Positions 47,969 to 55,843 are shown, counted from the stretch's first letter. The stretch: 64,000 bases of DNA from Marinobacter zhanjiangensis (GCF_014651935.1 NZ_BMXV01000001.1:372001-436000), one strand, 5' to 3'. The notes: generated by a model from the sequence alone, not told the origin. Numbers and translations are program-made.

Positions 47969-48376
47969 ATGGATACCCCGGAAGGGCCGGACCGAGTCCA
48001 CGGGGTGGCGGGTCTTACCGGCCTGGCACCTTACTGGGTCGAAGTGGACACCAATCTGTACGTCAGTGATGAAGGCGACGCCTCGGCCGACTTCGAGGCG
48101 GAGTATGAGCTGCTCTTCACCAACTACTGGATCCTGTCCGCCAGCTTCGAAACCCTGGTGGCCTTTTCCGAGGACCGGGAGATCGGCGTCGGCAGCAGAC
48201 TGAACTCCACCGAGGTCGGGTTGCGGTTGAGCTATGAGCTGATCGACCGGGCCTTCTCGCCCTATGTGGGCGTGGTCCACGAGCGCAAGTATGGCGACAC
48301 TGCGGATTTCGCCGAAGCTGACGGCGGCGGAGCCGAAGCCTGGTTTGCGGTGATAGGCGCCCGGATCATGTTCTGA
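47969..48376 (+). pseudogene. copB: copB (copper-resistance outer-membrane protein) C-terminal remnant
   Basis: This frame carries only the last ~125 residues of CopB, a periplasm/outer-membrane copper-resistance beta-barrel. Recognisable segments are VHGVAGLTGLAPYWVEVDTNLYV, AEYELLFTNYWIL, STEVGLRLSYELIDRAFSPYVGV and the final strand FAVIGARIMF with terminal Phe. The Met/His-rich leader and the first ~200 residues are missing. The candidate regulator box is retained upstream. The fragment reads through to its natural stop, so the loss is at the 5' side. Confidence 0.82.
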
Positions 48377-48433
48377 CAGGTATCGGATGATTCAGGTCAA
48401 GGAAGACCGTTTCTGCCCGACAGATTCCGGCTT

Positions 48434-48454
48434 TTTTCAGCCAGAATTCAGTTT
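48434..48454 (+). promoter_or_regulatory. Candidate response-regulator box, copy 2
   Basis: Same TTTTCAGC-N4-ATTCAG-NTT pattern as copy 1, 64 bases upstream of the Met-rich protein start. This suggests that gene belongs to the regulon of the adjacent two-component system. Confidence 0.6.
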
Positions 48455-48473
48455 CATGGTCTTTACTGAAGAC

Positions 48474-48503
48474 GATGCAGATCAATGCAGATCGATGCAG
48501 ATT
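48474..48503 (+). repeat. Three 10-bp tandem units before the Met-rich gene
   Basis: The nonamer ATGCAGATC (the last copy ends in T) starts at 48475, 48485 and 48495, giving a strict 10-bp period. The array ends 14 bases before the start codon. It could be a binding array or a recent slippage product. Confidence 0.7.
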
Positions 48504-48517
48504 GTCAGGAGGATCCT

Positions 48518-49018
48518 ATGAACAAATTTACCCGTTTAATGGCGTGTTCACTTCTCGTATCCGCCCCCGTGCTGGGATTTGCCCAGGGAAATTCCGGGCA
48601 GATGCCCCAGGGTGGAATGATGAACCAGGAACAAATGCAGCAGATGCATGACAACATGTCCCGGATGCAGGGAATGATGCAGCAGATGCATGATGCCAAC
48701 CCGGGCGCGGAACGCGAGCGCCTGAGGGACCAGCACATGGAATCCATGCAGGAACACATGGAGATGATGCGTGGAGGCATGATGGGGCGTGGTCAGGGAA
48801 TGATGGGCGACGGCCAGGGCATGATGGGTAACGGCCAGGGCATGATGAACAATCAGGGCCAGAAGCAGTCCGGTAACTCCCGGGGAAATCGCGCCGGGGG
48901 TGCTGATATGGATTATGGGCAGCGCATGCAAATGATGGAAAATCGCATGAACCAGATGCAGCTAATGATGGAGCAGATGCTGGAGCATATGGATCGTAAC
49001 CAGCGGGGCTCGCGCTGA
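48518..49018 (+). CDS. Methionine-rich periplasmic metal-binding protein
   Basis: A 166-residue secreted protein. The signal peptide (RLMACSLLVSAPVLGFAQ) is followed by a mature chain that is extremely rich in Met, Gln and Gly. Repeats such as QGMMG-GQGMMG and MQQMHDNMSRMQGMMQQMHD are seen. Met clusters of this sort bind Cu(I) in the periplasm, as in CusF/PcoE/CopK-like proteins; the exact family is not assigned. AGGAGGATCCT precedes the ATG, an unusually strong ribosome site. The regulator box lies upstream. Confidence 0.85.
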   Translation: MNKFTRLMACSLLVSAPVLGFAQGNSGQMPQGGMMNQEQMQQMHDNMSRMQGMMQQMHDANPGAERERLRDQHMESMQEHMEMMRGGMMGRGQGMMGDGQGMMGNGQGMMNNQGQKQSGNSRGNRAGGADMDYGQRMQMMENRMNQMQLMMEQMLEHMDRNQRGSR

Positions 49019-49074
49019 ACAACAAGCTGAGCCCCAATTAACCCGACTACCGGCATGATCCGGTTGCGCTTCAA

Positions 49075-49111
49075 CACCCTATTCCCTGTCACTGTGCCAG
49101 GGAATAGGGTG
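49075..49111 (+). terminator. Strong perfect hairpin after the Met-rich gene
   Basis: CACCCTATTCCCTG and CAGGGAATAGGGTG are perfect 14-base arms with a nine-base loop. It begins 56 bases after the Met-rich stop. No T-run follows, so it may act as a terminator or protect the mRNA end. Confidence 0.6.
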
Positions 49112-49192
49112 ATGCCGGTTGTTGGTCATTCGGTGTTGTTGCGGCTGCGTGACGGCGGAGCGCGATGATCACCTTTGCAAACGGATCCGGTT

Positions 49193-50482
49193 TTAACCTG
49201 TTGTGTTCGCAGATTTGAGGAGAAGAGGCGCAAATCCGCCGCCGGGCGTACGGAAATTGGTCGTCTGACCCCGGTAAAGCCTTGCTGCCGCCAGCAGCAG
49301 AGCGCCACGATAGGTATACAGCCGCACGTCGACCTTGAGCATCTCCCGCTTTCCATCCACTAACACCAGGCGTTCCGAGGGAGGCACCAGGGCCTGGGCG
49401 ATGTAGTCGCTTTCCAGAATACGGTTGAACGTACTTTTGGTCAGTTTGCTGCCCCGATACACTCCCTTACTCCCGTGGCCTGCGACAGGTTTGAAGAACC
49501 ACTGCCGTCGCTGTTGCCAGAGAGCATCGGCATTATCAGCCGTAACCAGCACGGTCCGGGGAATACCGGAGCGCAGCAATTCGGCATTCTCAGCACTCAA
49601 CCCCCACCCCTGGAGAGACGCCTGATCGGACATCACCGCCAGGTTGCGCTTGTCGGCGAACAAAGCGTGGATATGGGGATTGGGGGTAATGACCGCACCT
49701 CCCTCCAACCAGGCAGTGCGCAGGGCGCTGTGCCCGGATGCGTCGAGTCCGAAATCCACCAGGCGATTGTAAACCAGGTCAATTCGCTTGCCGCCACCAT
49801 ATAGTGTGCCCGATTCATATCGAAAGTCAGACGGCGCGAGTATGACGGCGTCGATACCATGGCTTCGTAATGACTGCTGCGCCAGCCTGAATTCCGGATA
49901 GAGGTACTGGCTTGCAGGCTCATCATCGACGATCGCAATCCTCTCCGGCCGTCCACTGCCACGCTGGGCGCGCCATTCGCTCTCGAACTGCGCGGTTACC
50001 TCCTCATCGAAGTCTTCGGCCCCGGCCACATGCGTGGAGCCACCGCAGCACTGTGACTGGGCACGTGCCAGCATGGCATTGAGGTACCCTCCCCCGGCAT
50101 TGGTATTGATCTCGATAAGGCGAGGTCCATCCTCACCAAGGTGGAAATCATAGCCCATGAAGACGCCTGCGGGGCCAGGATCGAACTGCGCACTTTGCGG
50201 AGCCCAGCCAAGTACTTGTCGCTGATAGCCGGGCAGCGCGGCAGCGGTCTCCAGGGCCTGAACCGTAGCCTTCATCTGACCCAGATCCGGAGGGGGGACG
50301 AAAACGGCGACGTCTGAAAAGAGTTGGTCCCAGGCCGGACTGGACAGAACCCCGTCGGCGTCATCACCCAACTGGTCAGCGAGGCTCCTGGTAATGGCAT
50401 GTCGATCAAGAGTCACGCAACTACAGTGCTGATTCAGTCTTTCTGCTTCGGTCTTTTCTGACGAGGTATCAGTTTTTTGCAA
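49193..50482 (-). CDS. ATP-grasp-like protein of unknown function at the copper locus
   Basis: A 429-residue soluble protein. LIEINTNAGGGYLNAML and FFKPVAGHGSKGVYRGSKLTK resemble the metal and ATP sites of ATP-grasp ligases of the carboxylate-amine or glutathionylspermidine-synthase kind. MLKVDVRLYTYRGALLLAAARLYRG looks like a late ATP-grasp strand pair. The C-terminus has FRTPGGGFAPLLL. It starts at TTG, six bases after AAAAGGA. Near its start it has a CSC pair (NQHCSC) and later an SQCCGGS segment that may bind metal. It could make a small peptide or modify one, but no substrate is known. Confidence 0.65.
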   Translation of the reverse strand: MQKTDTSSEKTEAERLNQHCSCVTLDRHAITRSLADQLGDDADGVLSSPAWDQLFSDVAVFVPPPDLGQMKATVQALETAAALPGYQRQVLGWAPQSAQFDPGPAGVFMGYDFHLGEDGPRLIEINTNAGGGYLNAMLARAQSQCCGGSTHVAGAEDFDEEVTAQFESEWRAQRGSGRPERIAIVDDEPASQYLYPEFRLAQQSLRSHGIDAVILAPSDFRYESGTLYGGGKRIDLVYNRLVDFGLDASGHSALRTAWLEGGAVITPNPHIHALFADKRNLAVMSDQASLQGWGLSAENAELLRSGIPRTVLVTADNADALWQQRRQWFFKPVAGHGSKGVYRGSKLTKSTFNRILESDYIAQALVPPSERLVLVDGKREMLKVDVRLYTYRGALLLAAARLYRGQTTNFRTPGGGFAPLLLKSANTTG

Positions 50483-50690
50483 GAACTATCCTTTTCGAAG
50501 TTCAGTCTGGTTTCAGGTCTGCATCGTTCAATAAATGCTGTTTTTCAAGCTCGTTGAAGGATACCGGCGCAGTCGATTTTTTCATTAAGTCGAGTCGACT
50601 ATGCCACACGACATTAACCCGCGCATTTCAGATTGTTCTGGAGAGCCAATGCTCAAGTATCCACAAATCGACCCGGTACACGCTGGCGCA

Positions 50691-50768
50691 GCGTCAGGTC
50701 TGTTTCTGTTGCTCTACGGGACATTTCGTTTTACCGTCGAGTTCGTTCGCCTTCCGGACCCGCAACCG
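50691..50768 (+). pseudogene. lgt: lgt (prolipoprotein diacylglyceryl transferase) fragment
   Basis: A ~26-codon stretch reads SGLFLLLYGTFRFTVEFVRLPDPQP, which matches the conserved late segment of Lgt that ends in EFVR.PD. The sequence on both sides is unrelated and the frame has no plausible start or end. Extra lgt copies are common passengers on metal-resistance elements. It is a decayed fragment only. Confidence 0.7.
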
Positions 50769-50828
50769 GTGCTCAGTGGCGACCAGGTCGTGAGCACTCC
50801 ATCGCTGACAGCGGCCTGCCCGGGGTTT

Positions 50829-51554
50829 TCAGCCGAGCTGGCCCAGCACGGGAAAGGCCGACAGCATCCAGGATGCCAGGCGGGTCATCTGGCCGGTGAC
50901 CACCATCACGCCCATGATCACCAGCACCGCGCCCGCCAGCATCCTCAAGTGTTGGCTCCAGCGGCTGAGCCAGCGAACGCGTTTACGAAAGTGCTCGATG
51001 GACAGCGCAGTTATCAGAAAGGGCAGTGCCAGGCCCAGCGAATAGACAGCGAGATATAACATCCCCGCTTCCGCATTGGCATGGGTCGAGCTGAGCGCCA
51101 GTATGGCTCCCAGAATGGGTCCGATGCATGGGGTCCAGCCAATGGCGAACGCCACACCCAGCAGAAAGGAGGCGGTCGGGCGGCCTCCTTCCAGGGCCTG
51201 TCCCAGGCGCCAGTCTCTTTGTAGCGCAGGCATGCTCCACCAGCCCAGCATGAACAGCCCCATAAGCACAATCAGCACGCCTGCCACCAGATTGGCTTCC
51301 TGCCGGTAGGCCATCAGCCATTGCCCCAGCAGACTTGCACTGGCGCCAAGCGCAATGAAGACCAGGCTGAACCCCAGCACAAAGCAAAGGCTCAGCCAGA
51401 AGGCCTTCAGGCGGTTGACACCATCATTGACAGCCCCACCAGTGACTACGGACAGGTAGCCCGGCACCAGCGGCAGCGTACACGGCGAGAAGAAGGACAC
51501 CAGGCCGCCAAAAAAGGCGGCCGTGATGCCCCAGGTTGCCAGGTCCGGCATCAT
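50829..51554 (-). CDS. ccdA: CcdA/DsbD-like thiol-disulfide membrane protein
   Basis: A 241-residue, six-helix inner-membrane protein that passes electrons from thioredoxin to the periplasm. The two redox cysteines lie in FFSPCTLPLVPGYLSVVTGG near residue 25 and in IGWTPCIGPILGAILAL near residue 145. The internal duplication of the family is visible. Its ATG overlaps the stop of the DUF411 gene by one base. In a copper locus it may keep metal-binding cysteines reduced, which is inferred. Confidence 0.92.
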   Translation of the reverse strand: MMPDLATWGITAAFFGGLVSFFSPCTLPLVPGYLSVVTGGAVNDGVNRLKAFWLSLCFVLGFSLVFIALGASASLLGQWLMAYRQEANLVAGVLIVLMGLFMLGWWSMPALQRDWRLGQALEGGRPTASFLLGVAFAIGWTPCIGPILGAILALSSTHANAEAGMLYLAVYSLGLALPFLITALSIEHFRKRVRWLSRWSQHLRMLAGAVLVIMGVMVVTGQMTRLASWMLSAFPVLGQLG

Positions 51555-52057
51555 CAGTACTCGTAGCGTTTTACGCTTTCAGCACGCCCGCCGGCGGCAA
51601 AGGCCATCACGTCATAGCTGTCCTGACGACCGGTCTCCATTCCCGGAACACCGTGGGGCATACCGGGGACGGCAATGCCGATTGTCCTCTCACCGAAGGG
51701 GCGGGTTTCCGACTCAACGTAGTCAACAATATCAGTCGCCTCTACATGCCCTTCTATTACCGCGCCATCAATGAGGGCGGTATGGCATGAGGCCAGATCC
51801 CGGGGCACCTGATGCTCTATCTTGATATCGTTGATGTTGTCGGTGTTTTCCACTTTCACATCAAAACCGTTTTGCTCGAGGTGTTCGATCCACCCCCCAC
51901 AGCATCCGCAGCTGGGGCTCTTGTGAACGGTTATAATCCGGTCCGCCGGAGCGGACACTGCCTGCGATGGCGTGGATTCGGCCGCTTGCAGTTTGAAGCC
52001 GATGGCAGTGACACCGATTACGAGGGCGACAAGGCCCAGAGTAGCTTGAGTTTTCAT
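51554..52057 (-). CDS. DUF411 periplasmic metal-binding protein
   Basis: A 167-residue protein with an N-terminal helix (LGLVALVIGVTAIGFKL) that is a signal peptide or anchor. The DUF411 motif HKSPSCGCCGGWIEHLEQNGF is followed by PRDLASCHTALIDGAVIEGHV. Such proteins are found with copper and silver resistance genes and bind metal through the C-G-C-C cluster. It is translationally coupled to ccdA, which could keep those cysteines reduced. Confidence 0.9.
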   Translation of the reverse strand: MKTQATLGLVALVIGVTAIGFKLQAAESTPSQAVSAPADRIITVHKSPSCGCCGGWIEHLEQNGFDVKVENTDNINDIKIEHQVPRDLASCHTALIDGAVIEGHVEATDIVDYVESETRPFGERTIGIAVPGMPHGVPGMETGRQDSYDVMAFAAGGRAESVKRYEY

Positions 52058-52136
52058 CGTTATTACCTTCGAAGTAAAGTGGTCGCTGCCGGCAACGGGA
52101 TAACAACCGGATGCCGGCGCCTGAACAGCCGATCAG

Positions 52137-52424
52137 TTACTGATTCAATTCGCCGTCGTGATGATCAGAGTGGGTTGTCCCACTCTCGCTCTGGTTGGCA
52201 CTGTCCATCATTTTCAGGCAGGCGGTATGCATGGCGGAATGGTCTTCCTCAGACATGGAAGACATCATTTCCATCATTCCCTCCATGCCTTCCATGTTGC
52301 CCATATGGCCACTCATCATGCCCATGCCACCGTGCTCGGATTGGTGAGCGTATACGGCCATACTGCCGATTGCGGCGGCCAGAACCACGGCGGCGCCTGC
52401 AAGTTTGAGTTTTGTGCTTTTCAT
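52137..52424 (-). CDS. Met/His-rich periplasmic protein of the copper locus
   Basis: A 95-residue secreted protein. The signal peptide (LKLAGAAVVLAAAIGSMAVYAHQ) is followed by Met-, His- and Glu-rich sequence (GGMGMMSGHMGNMEGMEGMMEMMSSMS). One cysteine lies in HTACLKMM and the tail is THSDHHDGE. This composition suits Cu(I)/Cu(II) binding. AAGGAGATCC precedes the ATG. It is upstream of the DUF411 gene on the same strand and likely co-transcribed. Confidence 0.82.
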   Translation of the reverse strand: MKSTKLKLAGAAVVLAAAIGSMAVYAHQSEHGGMGMMSGHMGNMEGMEGMMEMMSSMSEEDHSAMHTACLKMMDSANQSESGTTHSDHHDGELNQ

Positions 52425-52544
52425 CGGGATCTCCTTCCAGGCATGGCGGTCTCAAATCCGGACGCGGTTGAGGTATGCGCACTAGCCTGAACAGCTATGG
52501 ATGTGAGGTATAAAAGCCTCAGCGTTGCTACAGCAACAAAGCGT

Positions 52545-52922
52545 TCAGGAGAGGAAGTCAGGAGGGGGAGTCAGTACTTCAGGAATAGGATTCTGGTAGG
52601 CCGTCCGTGCCGGTATGGCGATGAACTGGCCAGGGAGCTGCGCCGGTGCCCATAACGAGCCCGCCACCGGGCCGAATACCAACACAAAGGAGCACTGGGG
52701 AGCCGCGCTGATGCGGCACTGAGACTGCTTCGGCTCGTTGCAGTCCATTGGTACGTCATTGTCGGATTCAGCGGCACTTTCATGGTCCAGGCCGCCGCAG
52801 CCAATCGTCTCCGCCGCCACCATACCGGCATGATCACTCTGCCCGGGAACCGCGCCCACGGAGGACCCGCCTGCCAGTAGCAGAATGCTCAGAAATGCCG
52901 CGATAAGCTGACGAGCAGACAT
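52545..52922 (-). CDS. CopL-like cysteine-containing secreted protein
   Basis: A ~125-residue protein with a signal peptide (LIAAFLSILLLAGGSSVGAVPG). It has spaced cysteines in CGGLDHES, VPMDCNEPKQSQCRISAAPQC and a TPPPDFLS end. The layout resembles the CopL/DUF2946 type of small proteins that precede copper-resistance genes. The identity is from pattern, not a firm match. The start MSARQLIA is used; an ATG ten codons upstream is possible. It lies first in the reverse-strand run toward ccdA. Confidence 0.6.
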   Translation of the reverse strand: MSARQLIAAFLSILLLAGGSSVGAVPGQSDHAGMVAAETIGCGGLDHESAAESDNDVPMDCNEPKQSQCRISAAPQCSFVLVFGPVAGSLWAPAQLPGQFIAIPARTAYQNPIPEVLTPPPDFLS

Positions 52923-53077
52923 AATCGTTTCCAGACAGAACCGTCGTTTCACTGACGAAGTGAAATTGCTTCACCACCGACTGATCAGCGCCCGACTTGA
53001 GTCACTGATACCATCACCAATAATAGAACCCTTGAGCAGGTCACAGGTCAACGATATCGCAATTGGTTTTCACCGGT

Positions 53078-53091
53078 TTGATCCGGATCAA
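53078..53091. promoter_or_regulatory. Perfect FNR/Anr-type box
   Basis: TTGAT-CCGG-ATCAA is the exact FNR/Anr consensus, inside the 20-base perfect palindrome GGTTTGATCCGGATCAAACC at 53075-53094. No matching anaerobic gene is next to it: the CopL-like gene starts 156 bases to the left and the tRNA-Gly island begins ~85 bases to the right. Confidence 0.7.
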
Positions 53092-53178
53092 ACCCGGGCA
53101 CCATTGTCAGGAGTTGTCGCTCTGTTTCAGGTCAGCTTGTGAAAACTCCACGGAAGAGGAGGGCATCGAAGCCAGAAG

Positions 53179-53198
53179 TGGAGCGGGCGAAGGGAATC
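53179..53198 (-). other. Attachment-site copy of the tRNA-Gly 3' end
   Basis: A 20-base copy, in the same orientation as the tRNA, covers the CCA, acceptor strand and part of the T arm. It differs at one base: C here where the intact tRNA has T. It is the outer att site of the island. Confidence 0.75.
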
Positions 53199-53387
53199 TA
53201 ACTATGATTATTAATCAAACACTTAGAGTCTAAAACCTGGTTCGCCATACAAGCCCCGCTAAAAACGGGGGGATTACCACCCGATCGGGGCAATAGAATC
53301 GGTTGCCTAGGTCTTGATACCTAGTCTTAACCTTTCTCATTCCCTCTGGCCGCTGACCCGTACGGAGGTACCAACCCCCACCCAGTT

Positions 53388-53403
53388 TTTTGCAATGTTT
53401 GAC
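53388..53403 (+). repeat. 16-bp direct repeat flanking the island lipoprotein gene, copy 1
   Basis: TTTTGCAATGTTTGAC occurs here, 20 bases from the stop of the 53423-54310 gene. It recurs exactly at 54385-54400, 75 bases before that gene's start. Confidence 0.85.
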
Positions 53404-53422
53404 CGGATCTGGCCTGCCTAAC

Positions 53423-54310
53423 TCAATCGTCTGGCTCTACACCGTCCCTCACAGTGACGAATAAAAGCGATTTCCCTTGATCAAGCACGAAAGGAGGTCG
53501 AACTCCATCCTCACCGAAATCTACGGGAGGCCGGTACATGAATATTGTTGGTGGAAGGTTCTCACTCACCAGTCCCCCGAGTTTCAGGTTTAACTCTCTG
53601 AGGTCTCTGTCCTTGCTATAACACAAGGCGAAGCCCTCCGGATTCCGACGATCGTGGCCGGCATTCAGTCGATAGCCATACCCGTTCTGACCGATCATAT
53701 CGGGTAAAGGCAATCGCTTTGAGACACTTCCTTCCCTCACATTAAAGCGGGCCATACACTGATCCCCATCGGGCGTCACAGCGGTGATACGAGTTTTGTA
53801 ATCGGAGAAAACGAACGGGAGACCAATGTCCTTATGCTGCATCTCCAGCTCATAAGTGAACCCCATTTCCTCCATCGCAGTGACGGTGGCCGCGGTCATT
53901 GAGTCAGATACCCACCTCAATGCCTGCGCTTCGACGGCGTCCTGGTCATTCGCGGAGATCTCGGACTCAGGCACCCATGCAATGATAGAGTGGCGCTTGA
54001 TCTGATCGGTTGGTTCAGCCATTGAGAAAAGCAGGCCCATCCCGAAAGCCGAACCAAAACTGAGATCAAGAAGATCGGGATCCATCAACGAAAATGTGTC
54101 CAGACCGATAGACACAGCATCACCCAGGCCTCGTGACAACTGATCCCGGGAAACCTCCACGTCTTCCAGTTCGTCCAGGCCGACGGATCGGGCCAGATTG
54201 TATGCCCGGCTGTGGTCAGCGTCTTGGCTGTATGGTTCGTTTATCGCTGATGATCCCGCACACCCCGATAGAAGCAGGGGAGCCAGAACTGAAAAGATGA
54301 CGGCGCGCAT
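53423..54310 (-). CDS. Putative lipoprotein of the tRNA-Gly island, unknown
   Basis: A 295-residue protein with a lipoprotein signal (MRAVIFSVLAPLLLSGC; lipobox LLSGC). The mature part is acidic and mixed. It includes SRDQLSRGLGDAVSIGLDTFSLMDPD, a hydrophobic FGMGLLFSMAEP, and C-terminal segments GYGYRLNAGHDRRN and PPTIFMYRPPVDFG. I do not recognise the family. Codon use is less GC-biased than that of the surrounding chromosome. Two copies of a 16-bp repeat flank it. It is likely cargo of the island. Confidence 0.75.
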   Translation of the reverse strand: MRAVIFSVLAPLLLSGCAGSSAINEPYSQDADHSRAYNLARSVGLDELEDVEVSRDQLSRGLGDAVSIGLDTFSLMDPDLLDLSFGSAFGMGLLFSMAEPTDQIKRHSIIAWVPESEISANDQDAVEAQALRWVSDSMTAATVTAMEEMGFTYELEMQHKDIGLPFVFSDYKTRITAVTPDGDQCMARFNVREGSVSKRLPLPDMIGQNGYGYRLNAGHDRRNPEGFALCYSKDRDLRELNLKLGGLVSENLPPTIFMYRPPVDFGEDGVRPPFVLDQGKSLLFVTVRDGVEPDD

Positions 54311-54384
54311 TCGATGATCTCTTGGTGCATTTCCAAGACATGTTATCGGAATACCATAATCGCGAGACCAACCTTACCTCTATC

Positions 54385-54400
54385 TTTTGCAATGTTTGAC
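54385..54400 (+). repeat. 16-bp direct repeat flanking the island lipoprotein gene, copy 2
   Basis: Exact copy of TTTTGCAATGTTTGAC from 53388-53403, 997 bases away in the same orientation. Confidence 0.85.
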
Positions 54401-54524
54401 GGGAACAGACTATTGGGCAGTTCTTGATGTAGAAAATCATTCGTAGCGATTGGTAAAATTCCACGAATCGCCACGAACCCGGCCATTAGCTGTTTACAGG
54501 CGGGGCAGGCTCCTCCGGCCTGGC

Positions 54525-55016
54525 TTAGCGGTTGAGCGATTCCAGGATACCGATATCGTCAAAGGGCTCATCGAAGTACCCCGTTGCCATCAGATCTGTC
54601 TTTATGCTCTCAGGCAGCTCGATGTACTTCCGCTCAAGCTCCCAGCTGCCCGGCCCGAATAACAGCGGGCGGGTATTCTCCAGTACAGCGCTCGCCTTGT
54701 CGGAAAGGTTGACTTCCTCCAGTCGCCCGATCGCATAGGCCAGCTCTGTCAGTTCCGGTTTTTCACAGGCTCTTTGTGCCATCGCACTGGACGTTACGAG
54801 GAAATGACGAGCAGTGTCCGGCTCAAGGCTGGTTAGCTTGTCCATCACCTCAGGGGACGGGAGTTCACGCGAACTCGCTTTTGCCTCGCACCGTTCAATT
54901 GCTGAACCATAGTTGGCGATTTTTTCGGCCAGATACCGGTGTTCAATGTCCTGTTCTTCAGCATGAGAGATGCCGGAGGCCAGAAACGCGAAAAAAGCTG
55001 GAATCAGAATTTTCAT
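54525..55016 (-). CDS. Secreted protein of the tRNA-Gly island, unknown
   Basis: A 163-residue protein with a signal peptide (MKILIPAFFAFLASGISHAEE). The mature part is helical and charged, with two cysteines (AIERCEAKA and QRACEKPELTE) that could form a disulfide in the periplasm. No known family is recognised. Its ATG overlaps the stop of the upstream 111-residue gene by one base, so the two are co-translated. It lacks any membrane helix after the signal. Confidence 0.72.
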   Translation of the reverse strand: MKILIPAFFAFLASGISHAEEQDIEHRYLAEKIANYGSAIERCEAKASSRELPSPEVMDKLTSLEPDTARHFLVTSSAMAQRACEKPELTELAYAIGRLEEVNLSDKASAVLENTRPLLFGPGSWELERKYIELPESIKTDLMATGYFDEPFDDIGILESLNR

Positions 55017-55351
55017 TACCGACCTCTGCAGCCATTGTCTACAGCTTCCCAGAACTGGCGCTGCTGATAGGTGAGCCCCTGACGCAGACGTTGCATCTTC
55101 GCGATATCGGAAACCCTTCTGCGCACGATGGGGCTGATGCTGTTCATGGACTGAGTAAACAGGACCCAGTCCGTGGATGCGATATTGAATGAGGCTTCGG
55201 GCGCTTTATTCCCCAGGAAGATCGTTGCCAGCACACCGACGGGCAGGGCTTTCTCCAGCCAGTCCCCATTTCGTTCTGCTTTCCGGATAGCTTCGAGGGC
55301 TTTCCGATCTTTTTCACTGAGCTGGAGATCAACAATACTCGGACATTCCAT
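55016..55351 (-). CDS. Small protein of the tRNA-Gly island, unknown
   Basis: A 111-residue protein without a signal peptide. The N-terminal half is charged (LSEKDRKALEAIRKAERNGDWL). A mildly hydrophobic stretch (ALPVGVLATIFLGN) could be a membrane helix. A C-terminal helical region is rich in Arg and Gln (RLRQGLTYQQRQFWEAV). No family is recognised. AGGAAGG precedes the ATG. It is followed with a one-base overlap by the secreted protein gene, which suggests a functional pair. Confidence 0.68.
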   Translation of the reverse strand: MECPSIVDLQLSEKDRKALEAIRKAERNGDWLEKALPVGVLATIFLGNKAPEASFNIASTDWVLFTQSMNSISPIVRRRVSDIAKMQRLRQGLTYQQRQFWEAVDNGCRGR

Positions 55352-55567
55352 TCCTTTTCACCTTCCTTGTTTGAGACGGGTCCAAGTCTAAAGCCTCGCA
55401 TGGCAGGCAGTCAGTACTTCAGGCACCAACCTGCCGGTTTTTCTGGGAACTGCGGCACGAGACAAGAAAATGCTCTGCTCATCCCCTTCGGGCTGAGGCG
55501 CCCTGCCTACCGAGAGTATTTCATTGATTTCCTGACCCGAACACCGGTTGGTCGACCGCCCGTCTGA

Positions 55568-55843
55568 CTATTTTTGCGAATCCCGAGCGCCCCTGACCTG
55601 GATGACATCGGTCTCCCTGCGAGCCAGCTTTGCACTCACCGCCGGATAGCCTCCGACGCCCATCCAGCTCCACCGGCCACCGGGCGCCTTGAATCTGACC
55701 TCTCACCTCTTGGCGCCCTTGGAGTCAACCGTGAAATAAAGCAGATTGTCGCCGCCCCTTACCCGGTAAAGCTTGCTCTCCGGCTCAAGGCTTCTGAGAA
55801 CCATTTCAGCCAGAGGAGTGCGTTTGATCTCGGTGCGTTTCAC
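55568..55843 (-). pseudogene. Truncated, nonsense-mutated tyrosine integrase (DUF4102 N-terminus)
   Basis: The reverse strand encodes the start of a P4-type integrase. It reads RTPLAEMVLRSLEPESKLYRVRGGDNLLYF, then SKGAKR, then an in-frame TGA at 55703-55705 where a Trp is expected. The same frame continues VRFKAPGGRWSWMGVGGYPAVSAKLARRE and stops at 55568. Only the arm-binding domain remains; the catalytic domain with the R-H-R-Y residues is gone. It reads away from the tRNA, as integrases of tRNA islands do. A GTG at 55841-55843 is a possible original start. Confidence 0.85.
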
